64,000 bases of DNA from Lotus japonicus (lineage: Eukaryota > Streptophyta > Magnoliopsida > Fabales > Fabaceae). Shown here piece after piece: positions 11,101 through 24,140 of the stretch. The stretch spans positions 45,347,176 to 45,411,175 of the forward strand of contig NC_080046.1 of the NCBI RefSeq assembly GCF_012489685.1, given 5' to 3'. The translations under genes were made by a program, and so were the position numbers. The stretch's first letter is position 1. Every line of letters starts with the position of its first letter. The notes beneath the pieces are model-generated. The model was not told the DNA's origin. It saw only the letters and a program-made list of their open reading frames with translations, and made no database searches.

Positions 11101-14100
11101 GTTATTATGACAAGTTTGCATGCATGTTGTCCTGTCTGTTTTTTACCATACAATATGTTTCCATATGTACCTTTTAGGAAAATTGAACAATTGATTTGAA
11201 AATTAGTTGTTTATTTGATTGAATAGCTGCCGTTATCAACATTGTTTCTTGTAAGTATATTGAGTTGAAAATAGCCTATGAATGTGATAGGGTGCCACAA
11301 GAATGAGCCTTTAGCAAAAACAGAGTTGTGATGAATTTATTAGGGTTATAAATCATATGCATGGTGAGGAAACTATTGTGTGAAGCTATGGAGCGGTAAC
11401 ATAGGTCTAGTTGATGAATCAATGGGTCAAATTGCAAACTTGAGTTGTGGAGAGAAGCTTGGGATCTTAGGGCTAGGACAAAGTATATGGCCTGGAAATT
11501 CAGCCAGATTGAACGAGCAGTGTTTTGGAAGTAAAAACAGGGGATCAGATCATAGTACAGCTGGTTGTATGGTTTAGGTATTATGAAGTGATAGAGGAGA
11601 TTGAAGTAGAAACAACACGTGGGATACAAGTTAGATGGATGAATTAGAGAAAAGTTTATGATCTGTAAGTGATGCTTCTGAAACTCAAAGGGAAATATTT
11701 CCTCTATATATAAGACCATTGATGTTTTTTAGATGTGTAAATAAGAATTAAACATTAGCCAAGAGCATATACAAGATAAGATTAAACTTGTTAGGAATGA
11801 GTATATTCAAAAGAAAGTGGTAGATTCACCTACGTGATGGGGGAATATGATAGGAAATGGGCTTGATCATGTAAGAAGAAGCTCATAAATGGCTCCGGTA
11901 AAAGAATTGGATCAAATGGAACATAGTGTAGGAAACACAAATGTGGAATGGATATTATAGGATACAAACACGGGTACAACAAATATTTGAATTATAGGAC
12001 AAAGTATGGCTACAGTTCAACTATAAAATTGGCACACAATTAACTGAAAAATGTTTTTAATCAAATGAAAAAAATCAATATTCAAAGTTTCTGCTTTTTT
12101 TTTTGAAATATTATCATATTTTTTGATCATTTTTTAAATTGGTAAAAATTGCTTTTCCTTAAAAAAGGATACACAAAAAGGCAATTTGATATGCTGTTCT
12201 ATCTGTTCTTAATATGTGGAATAATATAGTATGACATAATATCTGTTCATTTTACAATTTTTTTCTCAGGAAAGGTAATGAATTCCCATTATCCTTTTAT
12301 TATCATTCAAATAAATTGACTAATGATGTCTTCGTATATGTGTCATCAGTTGCATTGGATTTCCAGCGGCTAAGTATGAGAGAATCTGAAATGGAACTGC
12401 CATCATCTGAAGATAACTCAGCACTGGTTCTTCCAAATGATTTTCAACCCTGGTCTGAGGAATGTTCACATTTGAGTTTTGGTACATATAACGGTGGCAG
12501 TAATTCTGCATCTTCTGCACATCTTGCATCGAATCATCTTTCTAGAAGTGACCTGGAAGAGAACTTCGCAACTATAGATGAGACTATAGATGATTCTTTG
12601 GCTCAGATCCTAGATGACAGGTATTTTCTTTTCCAATTCCAACTTCTGATATACTCAGCTTTGTCTATTGCAACTCATTTTCTCATTGTTTTCTGTGTTA
12701 GTTCTGTATACGATGGTGATAAGCAGCTTGGATTTGATGTTTTTAGAGGAACAGCAGGGGATCAAAATTATGACTTTCTTTCATCTTCTCGGCGAGAACA
12801 TCTGAAGAATACTGTTCGCGAGGGAACACATGTGCATGAATACAGCTCTGTAGCATCTAGATCAGATCTTAGTTTGCAGAACTCTCACTGGGGGACTCCT
12901 TCACTGCCTTTGAAGCATTCAGGCTTGCAGAATGGAAGCCATGCTCCTTTTTCCAGAGAACAGGTGACACTATTACCTTTCCAACTTGAGTTATTTAGCT
13001 TAGTTTTCTTATTGATATTAATGCTGGGTTCAAGGGTGTCAAAATTTGGATTCTATTAAGAATCCAAAAGGGGAGGACAGAGAGAACTTGTAAATCGGGA
13101 TATTGTAACACGGATTCTAAGATCCACAAATACACACATATTAAGTGTCAAGAAAAATTACCTTTACCACACAACAGTCCAAGTCAGTCGTACTTGTAGG
13201 AGCATTCTTGTTCGCTTTTGGTTTGGAACCTCCACTCAACATCATCTCCACTATAGCAGCCACCTGCAGTAGGCATGCTAGATGACATTTTAAATAATTC
13301 CCTGCAACAAAGAGATAATCACTAACTAACTGGTTGAGAGTCTGAGAGTTGATAAAGATGCCCACAAAAAGATAATCACTAACTGACAGGTTGAGAGGCT
13401 GAGAGTTGATAAAGATACCCTCTGGCTGCTGTTCTGGAACAGAGTATGAGAACCAGCCAGCCCAACAGACCCACAACTCTGGAACAAACAAACACTAAGT
13501 CTAGTCTACTACAGAGAAGAAACAGAGAAACTTCGTAGTTCAGACTAGGACAGTTGGACTGCAAGAGGGACTGAGTAGGGTATGAGGAACAGAAAGAGGA
13601 GGAAGGCTGTGAGAGGGATTGAGACTGATAGAGGAGGGAGGTTGTGAGGTAAGGTAAAAAAATGTGGGTTCGTTCATGGATTACCCATCTTGATCTGTAA
13701 CCATAGGCAGAAAACATGCTGAAGTTTGCCAATCCCATGTGTTTGTGAGTTTTTGTAGTGATTCTACACCAATCTCACCATTAGTTGTTTTGGTCTGCAT
13801 GGGATTGGTTATTAGTGTGAAACTTCTAAAAGCGAACAATTGTACAATAGACGCGATTTTAATTACATTGCTTGTGTTGGGGTGAATTAAATAAGGATAG
13901 TATACTGTTCTGATATGCAGGTAAGTTTATGCAAATAATATGCTGTATCATGATTTTGGGTTTTGATAATAATGTTGTGTGTCAATTCTGGTGCTTATAC
14001 TTTAATAGTTATTGGCTAATGGTCAAGTTGTGATTCTGTTCTTTAATGACTGATTATGTATTCTTGTTTTCTATTAAGCTTTTAAATACTGTTTAATTTT

Positions 14101-17100
14101 GACATTTGTTTCTATTTACATCAACGTAGCACACTGATTCAAATTCAATACCTGATGATGTGTTGGCATTCCTCATCTCACAATCACAACGTGCAAGATA
14201 CAGTAATGCAGAATCATCTGTAAGTACATTACCATCTCCATGTCTAAGTTATTTAGGGACTATTTTTCTATACTTGTTAATTTTGTGATTTTTTTGTAAT
14301 CTTGCCCAATGTTATCAAAATTGGGATCTTTGGATCAGGATTTTTTTGGGGGGGGGGGGTGAAACATCGTAAATCCTAGAATCGTATAATGGATTGCAAG
14401 ATCCTACTAGAAATGTAAAATAATACACTTGCATAGAAATCACATAGATAAGAAAAATAACCTCTGATTCACATCATTTAAGTAAACTTATGCTGAAAAA
14501 ATATATATAAATAACTACAAGATCACACAAGTCATAGGGGATTGAGGAGCAGTGATAATCCAAGAGAGAACCTCTGAGCAAGAATGAGTAGGGAGAACGC
14601 AGAACTTGAGAACAGAGGGCAAAGGTGTAGGAGGGACGAAATTCAGCCTCGAATGACCTTGGAGCTTCATACTCGCACACAAAGATTGAACGAGTGACGC
14701 AGAAAGAGGGATGAAGATAGCAGGGGTGAGGTTGAGCTAGGAATTGGGCTGCATTGAAAGATTTGATTTACGGTTTCCAGTTTTTGGGGGAAGGCTCGAC
14801 CTAAGCTGTGTGAATTGGGCCACAGATGGGTTATCTGATTTCAGACCCGGAAGCCCAGCAAAACATCGGATCACATCAGCGATATGATGATCTCATGACT
14901 CGGATGGCGATCAAGAATGCAATCCTACCCAGTTGTGATTCCGCTAGTGATCTTGATCGGATATAGGGGGTTGGATTGTGGTATCTTGTGATCAAGATTG
15001 TGATCTCGACAACATTGCTCTTGCCCACGGCCCTTCTCTAGTAACCCGTGATTATTAACCCATGTTCTTTGGTAGGAATATTCAATTAATGAAGTTTGAA
15101 CCACTAGAAAATTGTTGATAGAAGAATAACCAGATGGTTCAGGTCTTTGATGCTGTTACATGCCCCAAAAGTTCTGATTTATGTATTTCTTCTGAGTCCG
15201 TATTTTTTTTAATTTAAAAATAATAAAGAAAAAATATTTAAGACATAAACCATTTAAAATTATTGAAGGGATATGTATTAGTTATAGAGATGAGACTTTT
15301 AAACTGTGGAGATAATTATGAAAGTAAATAATCTGAGTTAAGAGATACAATTATTTGTGTCTAGTAATTTAATATTAGTATGTCATAATTCAAGTTTTCT
15401 AACTTTATAGTTATGGAAAGTTTTTGTGTTGATGATCAATTAAAAAATATTATTTAAGAGAAATAGAAAATAAAAAAATAAAAAAATACGAGATGTTTGA
15501 GGTAGAAGAAGTTACATGACATGACACATTGTGACTGAGTAGATAAGGAGAAGTCCTCACATTCAAGAATGAGGGCCCATTAAATTTATTAGGGTTGATT
15601 ACCGAATTGGTGTCTTGTTGAAGGGAAATACATGCTCGGTTTCCTGGACACATATATGTCAGGTCGTGTAGTTCTTTCTTGTGGATCCCCTACCAACATT
15701 GTAGTATCTGCATTGATTTGGCTTGACATTGACATATGGATTAGCGAAGTAGCCGCTGCTCTTCTTGGAGCACAGCAGCAGGGACTTTTAAAGCAGGGAA
15801 TTATGGTACAACAGTAATGGAGCCGTGTTAGATGTAAAGGTTGTTTAGAAATTTGGCTTAAAATCTGGTATATTAAGTTCTTTGTGATGGTGAAAACACA
15901 ACCATCCTTTGATTGTTGTTTAACCTTAATAACCATGTATAATGTAGTTATGGAAGACCAAATGGTTGAGAGTTATCATTGAAAGAAACTGAACTGGTAT
16001 TATTTATTAGACCCTTAAAGGTGCCAAGGGATCAGTGCCCTTGGCAAAGTTATTTATAAGTTGGACCTAATAATTAGTGTCATTGTTATTATTGACAGTT
16101 GTTTGAACTATGCAGGTCATTGATCCAGGCGCCCTTGCTCTCAACAGATCTGCACTTCCCCAGGATCTTATGATGCAATCCTCAGTACACTTTCAACAGT
16201 TGCCTGACACAAAAAACTATCGGTCTATGCCCCAAAATCAGTCATATATGGCAACCATCAATCCGCAGCAAGCAGCTCTGAGCAACAATGCATATATTCA
16301 GTCTTCTGGCAACACTGCATATATTCAATCTCCTGCACACATGAAGCCCAGCCTTCCCCAACATAGAAATGAATTCCATATGAGTAGATTGCCTCCAGCC
16401 ACTGCCAGTGATGCATTTGGTTATGGAAACGTTGGCTCTTCCTTTTATAGTTCTGGAAGCATTCTGTCTAATCCATCTCCTGGTTATATGAAGCCTTCAA
16501 GTAACTTTGATGAGATTTTACCTTCTCAGTATAATGGTGGACGTAACTTGAGCTCTATCCAGCAGGTAAGTTTTTAAAATGCTGATAATCAATGTCTATT
16601 TCACTTATATGATCGAAAATCGAATGCTATTTTGACCATAGTGCGTTATATGAGAAAAGAGCCTGTGAAGTTACCTAATGTTGATCTACATATGCCTTCT
16701 GGCCGAACTGACTCGCAGGAAATAGAAAAGGGATTACATTCAACTGTTAATTATCTGATGGAAGGGCTACATCCCCTAGTGTGACTTGTATCCTTGACAT
16801 ATACTCTACCCTATTGTAAGATAATTATATCAAATCACTTAATTGATTATATTGTCATTCTTGTGGCCAGCATGGTGACTTTTCACAATGGGATTATGGG
16901 GCTGAGTCAAGATCTTCATTTCTTCCTGAGAGAAGCCAGTACAACTTCCTGGGGCAGCAGCCAAGTCAAGCTTCCCTTTCACAGTATGTAAGCCCTGGAT
17001 ATTCTGACCTTCAGCATTCTCGGGCACGGGTTTTGGAAGAACTTCAGCAACAAGGTGATTTTCATGACTTGTCCAAGCAATTGTACCAATTCCGGCAGCA

Positions 17101-17110
17101 CAGCCACTAA
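8165..17110 (+). CDS. GBF-interacting protein 1-like (GIP1 N-terminal domain), ten exons
   Basis: Exons: 8165-8360, 8648-8691, 8790-8916, 9012-9108, 10193-10788, 12350-12620, 12702-12963, 14130-14219, 16116-16565 and 16871-17110. All borders are GT..AG, phases agree, and the total is 2373 bases or 790 residues, in the usual size range. The N-terminus (KKVVQTVKEIVNCTEQEIYA, DPNRAVERLL, TFHEVRSKRERRKE) is the UBA-like helical domain of plant GIP1 proteins (DUF1296). The rest is low-complexity, Ser/Gln/Asn-rich and probably disordered, with CSHLSFGTY in exon 6 and a Gln-rich C-terminus. In Arabidopsis, GIP1 binds G-box bZIP factors and aids their DNA binding; a similar nuclear co-regulator role here is inferred. 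The start is the first ATG after the leader. Introns 4, 7 and 8 contain repeats. The exon 6 acceptor is the least certain border. Confidence 0.88.
9388..9763. repeat. 189-base tandem duplication in intron 4 of the GIP1-like gene
   Basis: Copy 1 (9388-9576) and copy 2 (9577-9763) align end to end; both contain TTGGAGTCAATTGAAGCCCT. Shorter copies of the first 40 bases (GGTTGATCATTCTGT) occur just before, near 9270 and 9310. The copies have diverged at roughly one base in ten, so the duplication is not recent. Confidence 0.85.
13030..13740. repeat. Repeat-derived DNA in intron 7 of the GIP1-like gene
   Basis: The left part (GGTGTCAAAATTTGGATTCT at about 13035, then CGGATTCTAAGATCCA) resembles the left arm of the 14309-15018 element (TTATCAAAATTGGGATCT). 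A partner end was not found, so this may be a truncated relative. It includes a tandem duplication of about 60 bases, near 13310-13365 and 13372-13428 (AGATAATCACTAACT in both). The minus-strand reading frames here have no recognisable domain. Confidence 0.4.
14309..15018. mobile_element. Mutator-like non-autonomous element in intron 8 of the GIP1-like gene
   Basis: The ends are inverted repeats: CAATGTTATCAAAATTGGGA on the left and, reverse-complemented, CAATGTTGTCGAGATCACAA on the right. Identical 9-base direct repeats TCTTGCCCA flank the unit (14300-14308 and 15019-15027). A 9-base duplication is typical of Mutator-like elements. There is no transposase. A G10 run lies at about 14349. The exact ends may shift by 1-2 bases because CA is shared between flank and terminus. 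Confidence 0.65.
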
Positions 17111-18667
17111 CTGTATATGTCCTGCTCTTTTTTCTCCCCTTTTCTATGAGGAATTATGGTAGCAGGATTAGGTGAGTTAGGGTGTGATTATCATTCAGAT
17201 GCTTGAGCTTTACTTCAACTGTACATACTTTTAAAAGAATTGAACTTTCTAGCTTCTGCGTTAACTTTATTGTATAACTGAGGTTGTCGTTTTGTCTTAG
17301 GGTGGGTGCTTTTTAATTGGAAGTTTCAATTGTAGCTAGAGGAGTATACTTTTTCTGCCCAACTTTATAATTAGATTATGATGAACTCATTTCCAACATG
17401 TTCCAAGCCTTAACCAGACCACCTAAAATCAACCCTTCCCTTGTGTTCTCCATGGCCTATGCACTCATGATTCAAACACATTATTTAAAATGAGAATGAG
17501 CAAGGAAAAGAGTACCAGAGGGGGAGGTCAACAGGGAGATGGATGATATATATGACCATGGAATAGAAATGACAAGAGTTTGTCTTCCACTATTCACTTT
17601 CAAGTTGAATGTTTCCTTTGGTTACTAAACAGAAAAGTCTAGGGAAGAAATTTGATAAATTTAATCTCCGAAGAAAATGGTCCTGTTGGCCGATGTTAGT
17701 AGCTGATATTCTCATTTGGATATTGCATCGTGCTAGGGGTCAATTGTTTATGATTAGAACCTTGGTCTAGGTCCAAGAATCCCTCCGTCCCAAACCCATG
17801 ATAATCACAAACTCTCATGCATTTATGCATTATCTGTAGAAGATATCAAGATAAGCATCATCAAATCTCATCCCATGCCTCTGATTGATAATAACATGTC
17901 CAACTTTAACATGGAGATCTTTCATTTTAGGCGATACCACGGTTGAATGTTCCATCTTTATAAAGGTACTGTGGCACATTAAGGAGGTCACCCTCACTCA
18001 TCATAAGCATATTTTTTTATACTTTAAAAGTCGGATTTGATTAGTTTCCATATAAAAAATATCCATCTATTTATAGGCAATTTCTTCGGTGTAGATATTC
18101 CTTACAATTAGATTGCAGTCATCTACATTGTTACAATGATATCATAAGATTCTTATATACACAAAATGGTGCTTTGCAAAGATCTCCAGGCCACATGCAT
18201 ATTCTTCTTTGTAATATAGAAGAAAAAAAAGGAGGTCCGGCTTTCAAAAGGTAAACAAATTTCTTAATAGAATCTTGCACTGCCCATAATCAAGACTATC
18301 AATCATTAGGGACTAAAATGGCCTTCAACTAATAATCTTTTTGTTTTCTTTTTGAAATAGATTTTCACTAAAGAAAACAATAGTGTCCCCATATGATTTA
18401 CGGCTATAAGGAGGATTCAAACTAATTGCATGAATATGGTTATGAATACCTATATGAGTGTGAGATATATGGTTAATATTTTTAGAAGTATGGTTAGGGC
18501 ACAATAATAACAATCTAACTCCTACTAGGTGATCAACGAGAATAAGAGACATATCAATGTTACATATGGATTTTAGGCCTTTAACAATCAGCAAGGATTT
18601 TCTCACATGTTCTTTCTCTCATCATTTGTACATTCCCTCCTTTTTTTTTCCTCTCAAATAAATAAAC
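17111..18667. other. Intergenic, no gene seen
   Basis: 3' flank of the GIP1-like gene followed by AT-rich DNA. No reading frame on either strand has a recognisable domain. No terminal repeats were identified by eye. Confidence 0.55.
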
Positions 18668-19736
18668 ATCTCACAAATTTAACGCAGTTCGACACACGTT
18701 GCCTAACCTACGATCTGATTTTTTTATATTACTCAACTGCAATTTTTTACAGGATTGCAAACTCTCTCAATGCAATGTAATGACAGCATCACAATGCAAT
18801 TTAGTGCCATAATTGGATACTCTCATAAAGACACTACTTCCCAAGCTCAATACACCAAAAGGACTAGTATTTTTGTGGTGAATAAAGCTCAACTCAACTC
18901 TCCATATTTATAATACATCGCCACTTCTTTCTTATTCACACTACTAGATGTGAGACTTGGATGAGTATCTATGTTCTATACTTCTTTCTTTTTCACTCTA
19001 CTTGACGTGAGACTTGAAAGAATACTCACTTTGGCACAAGATATCCTCCTTCTTCATCTCAAATTGCTTCACTTTGTCATTAATTTCATCCTCACAAAGT
19101 AGAAGATCATTCTCATGACTGATCACGTTTGTAGAATAAGCAATCTTTAACTTTCATGTCTTCTCTTTTAGGATTCTTGAACTTTCTATGAATTCTGGCA
19201 TCTCCTCAAATGACTGGTGCGATGCACGACACCGTTTCTTTTCCTCCTTTGGTAAGAACCTCAAATTTATTTTCCTCTGATACCACTTGTTAGGAATTAT
19301 GAGATGAAATCTCCACACTTGGAAGCACACCCATAAGAAGCAATACGATAATTAAAAATCTCACAAATTTAACGTGATTCAATAAGATAATTAAAAATCT
19401 CACAAATTTAACGTGATTTGGCACATATTGCCTAATCCATGATTTCAAAATATTTTATCATTCAACTGCAACTTTTTACATGAATAAAATTGTAAACTCT
19501 CTTAATGCAATTAAAGACAGAATTGCAAACCATCACAAAGACATACAACTACCAAAGCCCAATACACTCAAAAGACGAGTGTTGTTATGGTGAATAATTC
19601 TACACTTCATATCTATAATAACTCTACACTTCTTTCTTTTTTATACTACATGATGTAACTTGGATAAATACCCATTTTCTCTATTTTTTCCCACACTACT
19701 TAATGTGAGGCTTGGATGAATACTCACTTTGACACA
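18668..19736 (-). mobile_element. Miniature LTR retrotransposon (TRIM-like), minus strand, 3' LTR truncated
   Basis: Two diverged direct repeats lie at 18668-19038 and 19288-19736. Read on the minus strand, the upstream LTR starts TGTGTCAAAGTGAGTATTC at 19736 and ends ATTCCTAACA at 19288. Two bases later comes TGGTATCAGAG (plus-strand 19275-19285), the classical tRNA-Met primer-binding site. The internal region is only about 250 bases and ends in a purine-rich tract (GAGATGAAGAAGGAGGAT) next to the second LTR (TGTGCCAAAGTGAG). The second LTR lacks its terminal part below 18668. No coding capacity exists. These features match TRIM/SMART elements, although an LTR of about 449 bases is long for the class. 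Confidence 0.7.
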
Positions 19737-20680
19737 ATATCTTTGATTTTCTTTCTCTTCCTTTCTTCTTCTGCTGTAATTTACTTATTTCATATACTTC
19801 TCTTACTTCTCAGGGAAGGTGTTAGACAAACATTTTTCTTTAATAACTCCAAATTCACTAACACTAATATAATATATATATGAGGCCAAGTTCAATGATT
19901 TCCTTTATAAGAACTAGCACTGACCTATGATTATATTATTATCCAAAGGTGTCTTTCAAATTCAATTGGTCTAATTAAAGTGTAGATTAGGAAGTATCTT
20001 TGGATGGTTACCTTTGGGGTGAACTTTCACTAGCTGAAATCTCTATGGTTTCTAACCTTATGTAGATGGTGAGATGGTCCCCTCACCAACTACAAAACAC
20101 AAAGTTACTCATGAGCCTTGGACTTATTATGTTATACTTTTATAACAATTAAAGACAATTTTATCTTCATGCATGAAAAATGTAAATCCCACATTTACAA
20201 AAAACTTAAAATTCCAAATGATCATGGGAATTTCTTCTAGCTATGACATGACCCATGATCATAAGAATAGAAAAAGGGGAAGATAGAATTGAAAAGGGAT
20301 GCATGGTGGGTAGGAGGGTGCTAGTAACATACTGGAGGAAGTTTAATATTTTTGACTGAGTTTTATATCCTGCCAAGAATAAATAACGGGGAAAGAAAAA
20401 GAAAAAAGTAATAATGATAAGTTCTCTAAAACAGTACTAATTATAAAGAGATGCATAGAATAAAGGCAATTCACACATCAGCACCATCATTACAATCATC
20501 ACTAACTAGCCCACACACTGAGCTTAAATTCCAAACAATTCCTCCTTTACTTTGTTTTCAACCTTCTTCCTACCTTTTCCCTCCTCTTTTGCTCCTTCTC
20601 TTGCTTGCACCCTTATGTATCATCCTTTGTTGTCAAATCCTCTCCTTCTTTGTCTCTCAGAGTGCACTTAGTGACTTAGT
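19737..20680. other. Upstream region of the X8-domain gene
   Basis: AT-rich DNA without a supported gene. The stretch 20450-20680 is pyrimidine-rich. Nothing else was recognised. Confidence 0.5.
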
Positions 20681-20681
20681 C

Positions 20682-20689
20682 TATAAATA
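20682..20689 (+). promoter_or_regulatory. TATA box of the X8-domain gene
   Basis: TATAAATA lies 195 bases before the start codon at 20877, giving a likely transcription start near 20715 and a leader of about 160 bases. Inferred from motif and position. Confidence 0.55.
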
Positions 20690-20876
20690 TATATGTTTTT
20701 TATTCCCATGATTAGCCCACAGAACACCTTTTCTTCCCATAGATCACGCAGTCAGTCACAATCTCTAGTTTATGATATCTTCATTTCTATCTCGTTGCTT
20801 CCAAGGAAGAACTAGCATAATTTGGGAACCACATTGAAGAAGAAGCAACAAAGCAGACAGAACAATAAAGCTGAAG

Positions 20877-21484
20877 ATGGATAGGAGTCTTAATAACTAT
20901 GTGCTTATACTTGTACTTGTTCAGCTTCTCTGTTCTGGTAATTTCCTTTCTCCCCCTTTGTTGATTTAGCTCCTATATTTCCATTCTTCCATGGGTAGCT
21001 AAGTTGCTTCTGTTTTTCAATGCTTATTATCTTTGTTTCCCATTATTTTCCTCTGCTTTCAATTGCTTGCTTCCCTTTGTATTTTTCATCATTTGGATAT
21101 ATTCTCTGCTTGTCTCTTTTAACCACTAGATTCTTTGGACCACCTGAATATATCCTGAATTGTGTGGACAAAATTCACTTCCTGCAGTGGAGTCTGACAT
21201 CTCAGTTTCTTTATTCACTCACTCTCTCTCTATCTCTTTTTATCTTTTTTTTGTTGTTATTCAACTTGAATAGAGATATTGGACCAGTTGGGTGCATTTA
21301 TTTTTCTGAGTAATGTTGGAATATATATAGTTAGCAATTGAGCACTTTATTCTGTCCAATAATTTATTTTAAGAATAGCAATACCAGTCCTAGTTCAAGA
21401 TGTTGTCTTTTATGTAGTTCAAAATTTCAAACAGTTCTTCTAAGAAATCAAAGAGCTTTGTCCAACACAGAAATTTGAGTCCTT

Positions 21485-21547
<63 letters not shown>

Positions 21548-24140
21548 TTTCTGCAGTTTCACTTGATATTTTTATCCCATCTTTCCCCAGTGCCACCAAT
21601 TTCCTGAAAAGATACAAAGGAAAGACCTTTTTTTGGCTATGCATAAGATACCCTACTCTATAGTGGCCTATACTGTGATAAATAACATGTTGGCTTTTGA
21701 AACAATGAGGAGTTCTAAGTGCATAATACTGTGTGAACCCTAAAATCCGTCCCTTAAAGACACTGTGTCATGCAAGTTTGTCCATAAAAGAAGTAAATAC
21801 CTTTAAAAGTCCTTGTACGTGTCAATTGTCGGTTAAGTTGGTTCCTCTGTCACTTCAAAAATCTCTGAATAGTTAGTTTACCAAAAGTGATGAAGGAACC
21901 AACCTGACCTACAATTGACACTTCAGAGACATTTGAAGGTATTTCATTCTTTCATGGATGAATTTGCCCGACGTTGTATCTTTCATGGACGAATTTTGAG
22001 GTTCACTCCATAATAATTAGTTTGAATGCAGTTATGCAAAATTTTCCTACTACAGTGAATGAAAGGACATTTTTGGTTTCATGTCAGGTTGAGATCTGTG
22101 GGAACAATTTGAATCCAGCTGGCACTTTCTTTGCCCCCTCATAAAAAACACACAATCTTAAATATGATTTGAAAATCCATTTCCCTTTACATGCTTTTAG
22201 ACATGGAAGAGGACAAAATAACTTACTTCAATTGTTATTTCAATATATTGCATTGTTTAGTAATTCTTCTCCAGTTGATTCTAAAGCCAAAATCAATTAT
22301 GGGAAGAAGCTTCTGTGAGTAGCTTTTGTGTGCCAGAATTGATTTTGAATAAAGAGAAGCTGATCCAAACATGCTAATACAGGTTCATGTGGGACAGAGA
22401 AGGTAGCATCTGAACATGTGAATGTAGTAAGGCATGAAGAGAAACAAGTAGAATTCACTGCTCCAAACTCCACCTCTCAAAAGGATATTACCACTCCAAT
22501 CACTACAATTCCCAACTTAGTTCCCACCACATCAACAAATCCAGTTTTGAATCCCAATTCTAACCCAGACACAGTCTCTCCAGCCTCAACACTCCCAGGT
22601 ACTACTTCAAATTTCTCAGTGCCTTCTTCTTCAGGAGTAAGCTGGTGCATTGCAACCCCAAGTGCCTCACAGATAGCTTTGCAAGTAGCATTGGATTATG
22701 CTTGTGGTCGCGCTGATTGTTCTGAAATTCAACCTAGTGGAAGCTGTTACAACCCGAATTCTGTCCGTGACCATGCTTCTTATGCCTTCAATAAGTATTA
22801 TCAGAAGAATCCAGTTCCAAATAGCTGCAATTTTGGTGGAACTGCTGTCATCACTAGCACTAACCCAAGTAAGGCTTCTAAATATGAGTATATGGCCTTA
22901 CTCTATACAAGAAATTTAGGTACTAAATCCTGTTTGGAAATCCTTCTAAGTTTTACCAATGATTCTAAATGAAGAATCAGTTCTAGGGAGATTGAGTTCC
23001 TTATGAGTGTCAAAATTAATTCTCACAAAAAATAAACTGATTCAAACATACTACAAAAATCTGTTTGTTTTTCACTGTAGGACCCCAAACATCTGTTTGG
23101 CTTAGAACTTAATAGAGGCATGTTTCTTTATTTGCACACATTTCAAACTATTTGAAACATACTTTGTGTGTGTTTGTTTTTCTGTTTATGCATGTTTGGA
23201 AACACTCAAATGGAAAAGGATGTCCCTTGTCTCGGCAAGGGACTTTTAGTGTTTGTAAACATGTAAACAAACACACTTTTCATTGACCTGAAAATAAACA
23301 CATACTTATAGTATGTTTGCATCAATTTATTTTTCTTCAGAATCAATTTTATCACACAGATATTATCACAAAAGCTTCTCGGCAGAATTGATTCTGTCTT
23401 TATAGTAAATGGTAGAAGGACTTGCATGACAATTTTTAATGTAAAAATATAAGATACAAATCAAAATGTGAGTCTAGAAAGCTAGTACTAGTGCTAGTTT
23501 TATCTGTCAACTAAGTTGATACACAAATCAGGTGTATCCCTGTGGAGATTGCAGGGTCCAAATATGCTCAGACAAGATAAAACAAAATAAAGCTCTTTGA
23601 ATAGACTTTGAAAGTGCCTTCGTGATACGGGAACTAAAAAAGTGACACTGAGTGATGCACAAGTCAAGCTTTCTATCTTTTTCTACTTTATTTGAGGCCG
23701 TATCTCAAACACCTCCTATGCATCTTGTCAATATCTGTTGTCTTCTTGTTTATCACAATAATTAAGAACATGGAAACATTTACATTAGTTTATGAACATA
23801 GATTGTACAAGTAACATTATCCTAATATCTATGTTGCAGGTACTGGGACATGTCAATATCCATCCACTAGGTGACAATCTTTAACTACATCTTCTTTCAT
23901 ATGCTTTATTAATTTCTAATAGAAAATCTCATTCTCATGTTTGGTAATGGTGCCTAAAATTGCAGTACTAGTTCATCACTCTTGAACACAACAATCTCTA
24001 GTGGTGCAAATGTTTTTGGTTCAGTACCTGTACCAACGAATCCCTCTGCCTCTGCTGCAGCAGTTTCCACATCAAATAGCTTTGTACAAATTTGCCTCAT
24101 TCTATGGGCAATAACAATTTTCAGAATGAATTATATCTAA
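20877..24140 (+). CDS. X8/CBM43 protein, plasmodesmata callose-binding type, GPI-anchored
   Basis: Exons: 20877-20937, 22383-22868, 23840-23870 and 23966-24140. Phases agree and the product is 250 residues. Residues 1-21 are a hydrophobic signal peptide (YVLILVLVQLLCSG). A Thr/Pro/Ser/Asn-rich linker follows (about 40-105). The X8 domain is at about 107-190: SWCIATPSAS, ALDYACG, GSCYNPNSVRDHASYAFNKY, SCNFGG and TGTCQYPS, with all six conserved Cys. A Ser/Ala-rich spacer and a hydrophobic tail (FVQICLILWAITIF) fit GPI attachment. X8 domains bind beta-1,3-glucan (callose); relatives act at the cell wall neck of plasmodesmata. The location here is inferred. The tiny 31-base third exon carrying the last X8 Cys is typical of these genes. 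Confidence 0.9.
21485..21547. repeat. (ATC)21 microsatellite in intron 1 of the X8 gene
   Basis: A perfect trinucleotide run of 21 units. Its poly-His translation is an artefact because it lies within an intron. Confidence 0.97.

Noticed and set aside
11380..11577. 65-residue frame in intron 5 of the GIP1-like gene
   Set aside because: No splice-compatible borders or homology that I can see.
15450..15936. Overlapping frames on both strands in intron 8 of the GIP1-like gene
   Set aside because: No recognised domain; probably unclassified repeat DNA.
16640..16785. Short plus-strand open stretch in intron 9 of the GIP1-like gene
   Set aside because: It reads open for about 45 codons but ends in TGA, lacks a convincing donor, and is not needed for a phase-consistent gene; an alternative 3' exon cannot be fully excluded.
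21475..21663. Frame with a long poly-His run
   Set aside because: Produced by the (ATC)21 microsatellite inside intron 1 of the X8 gene.
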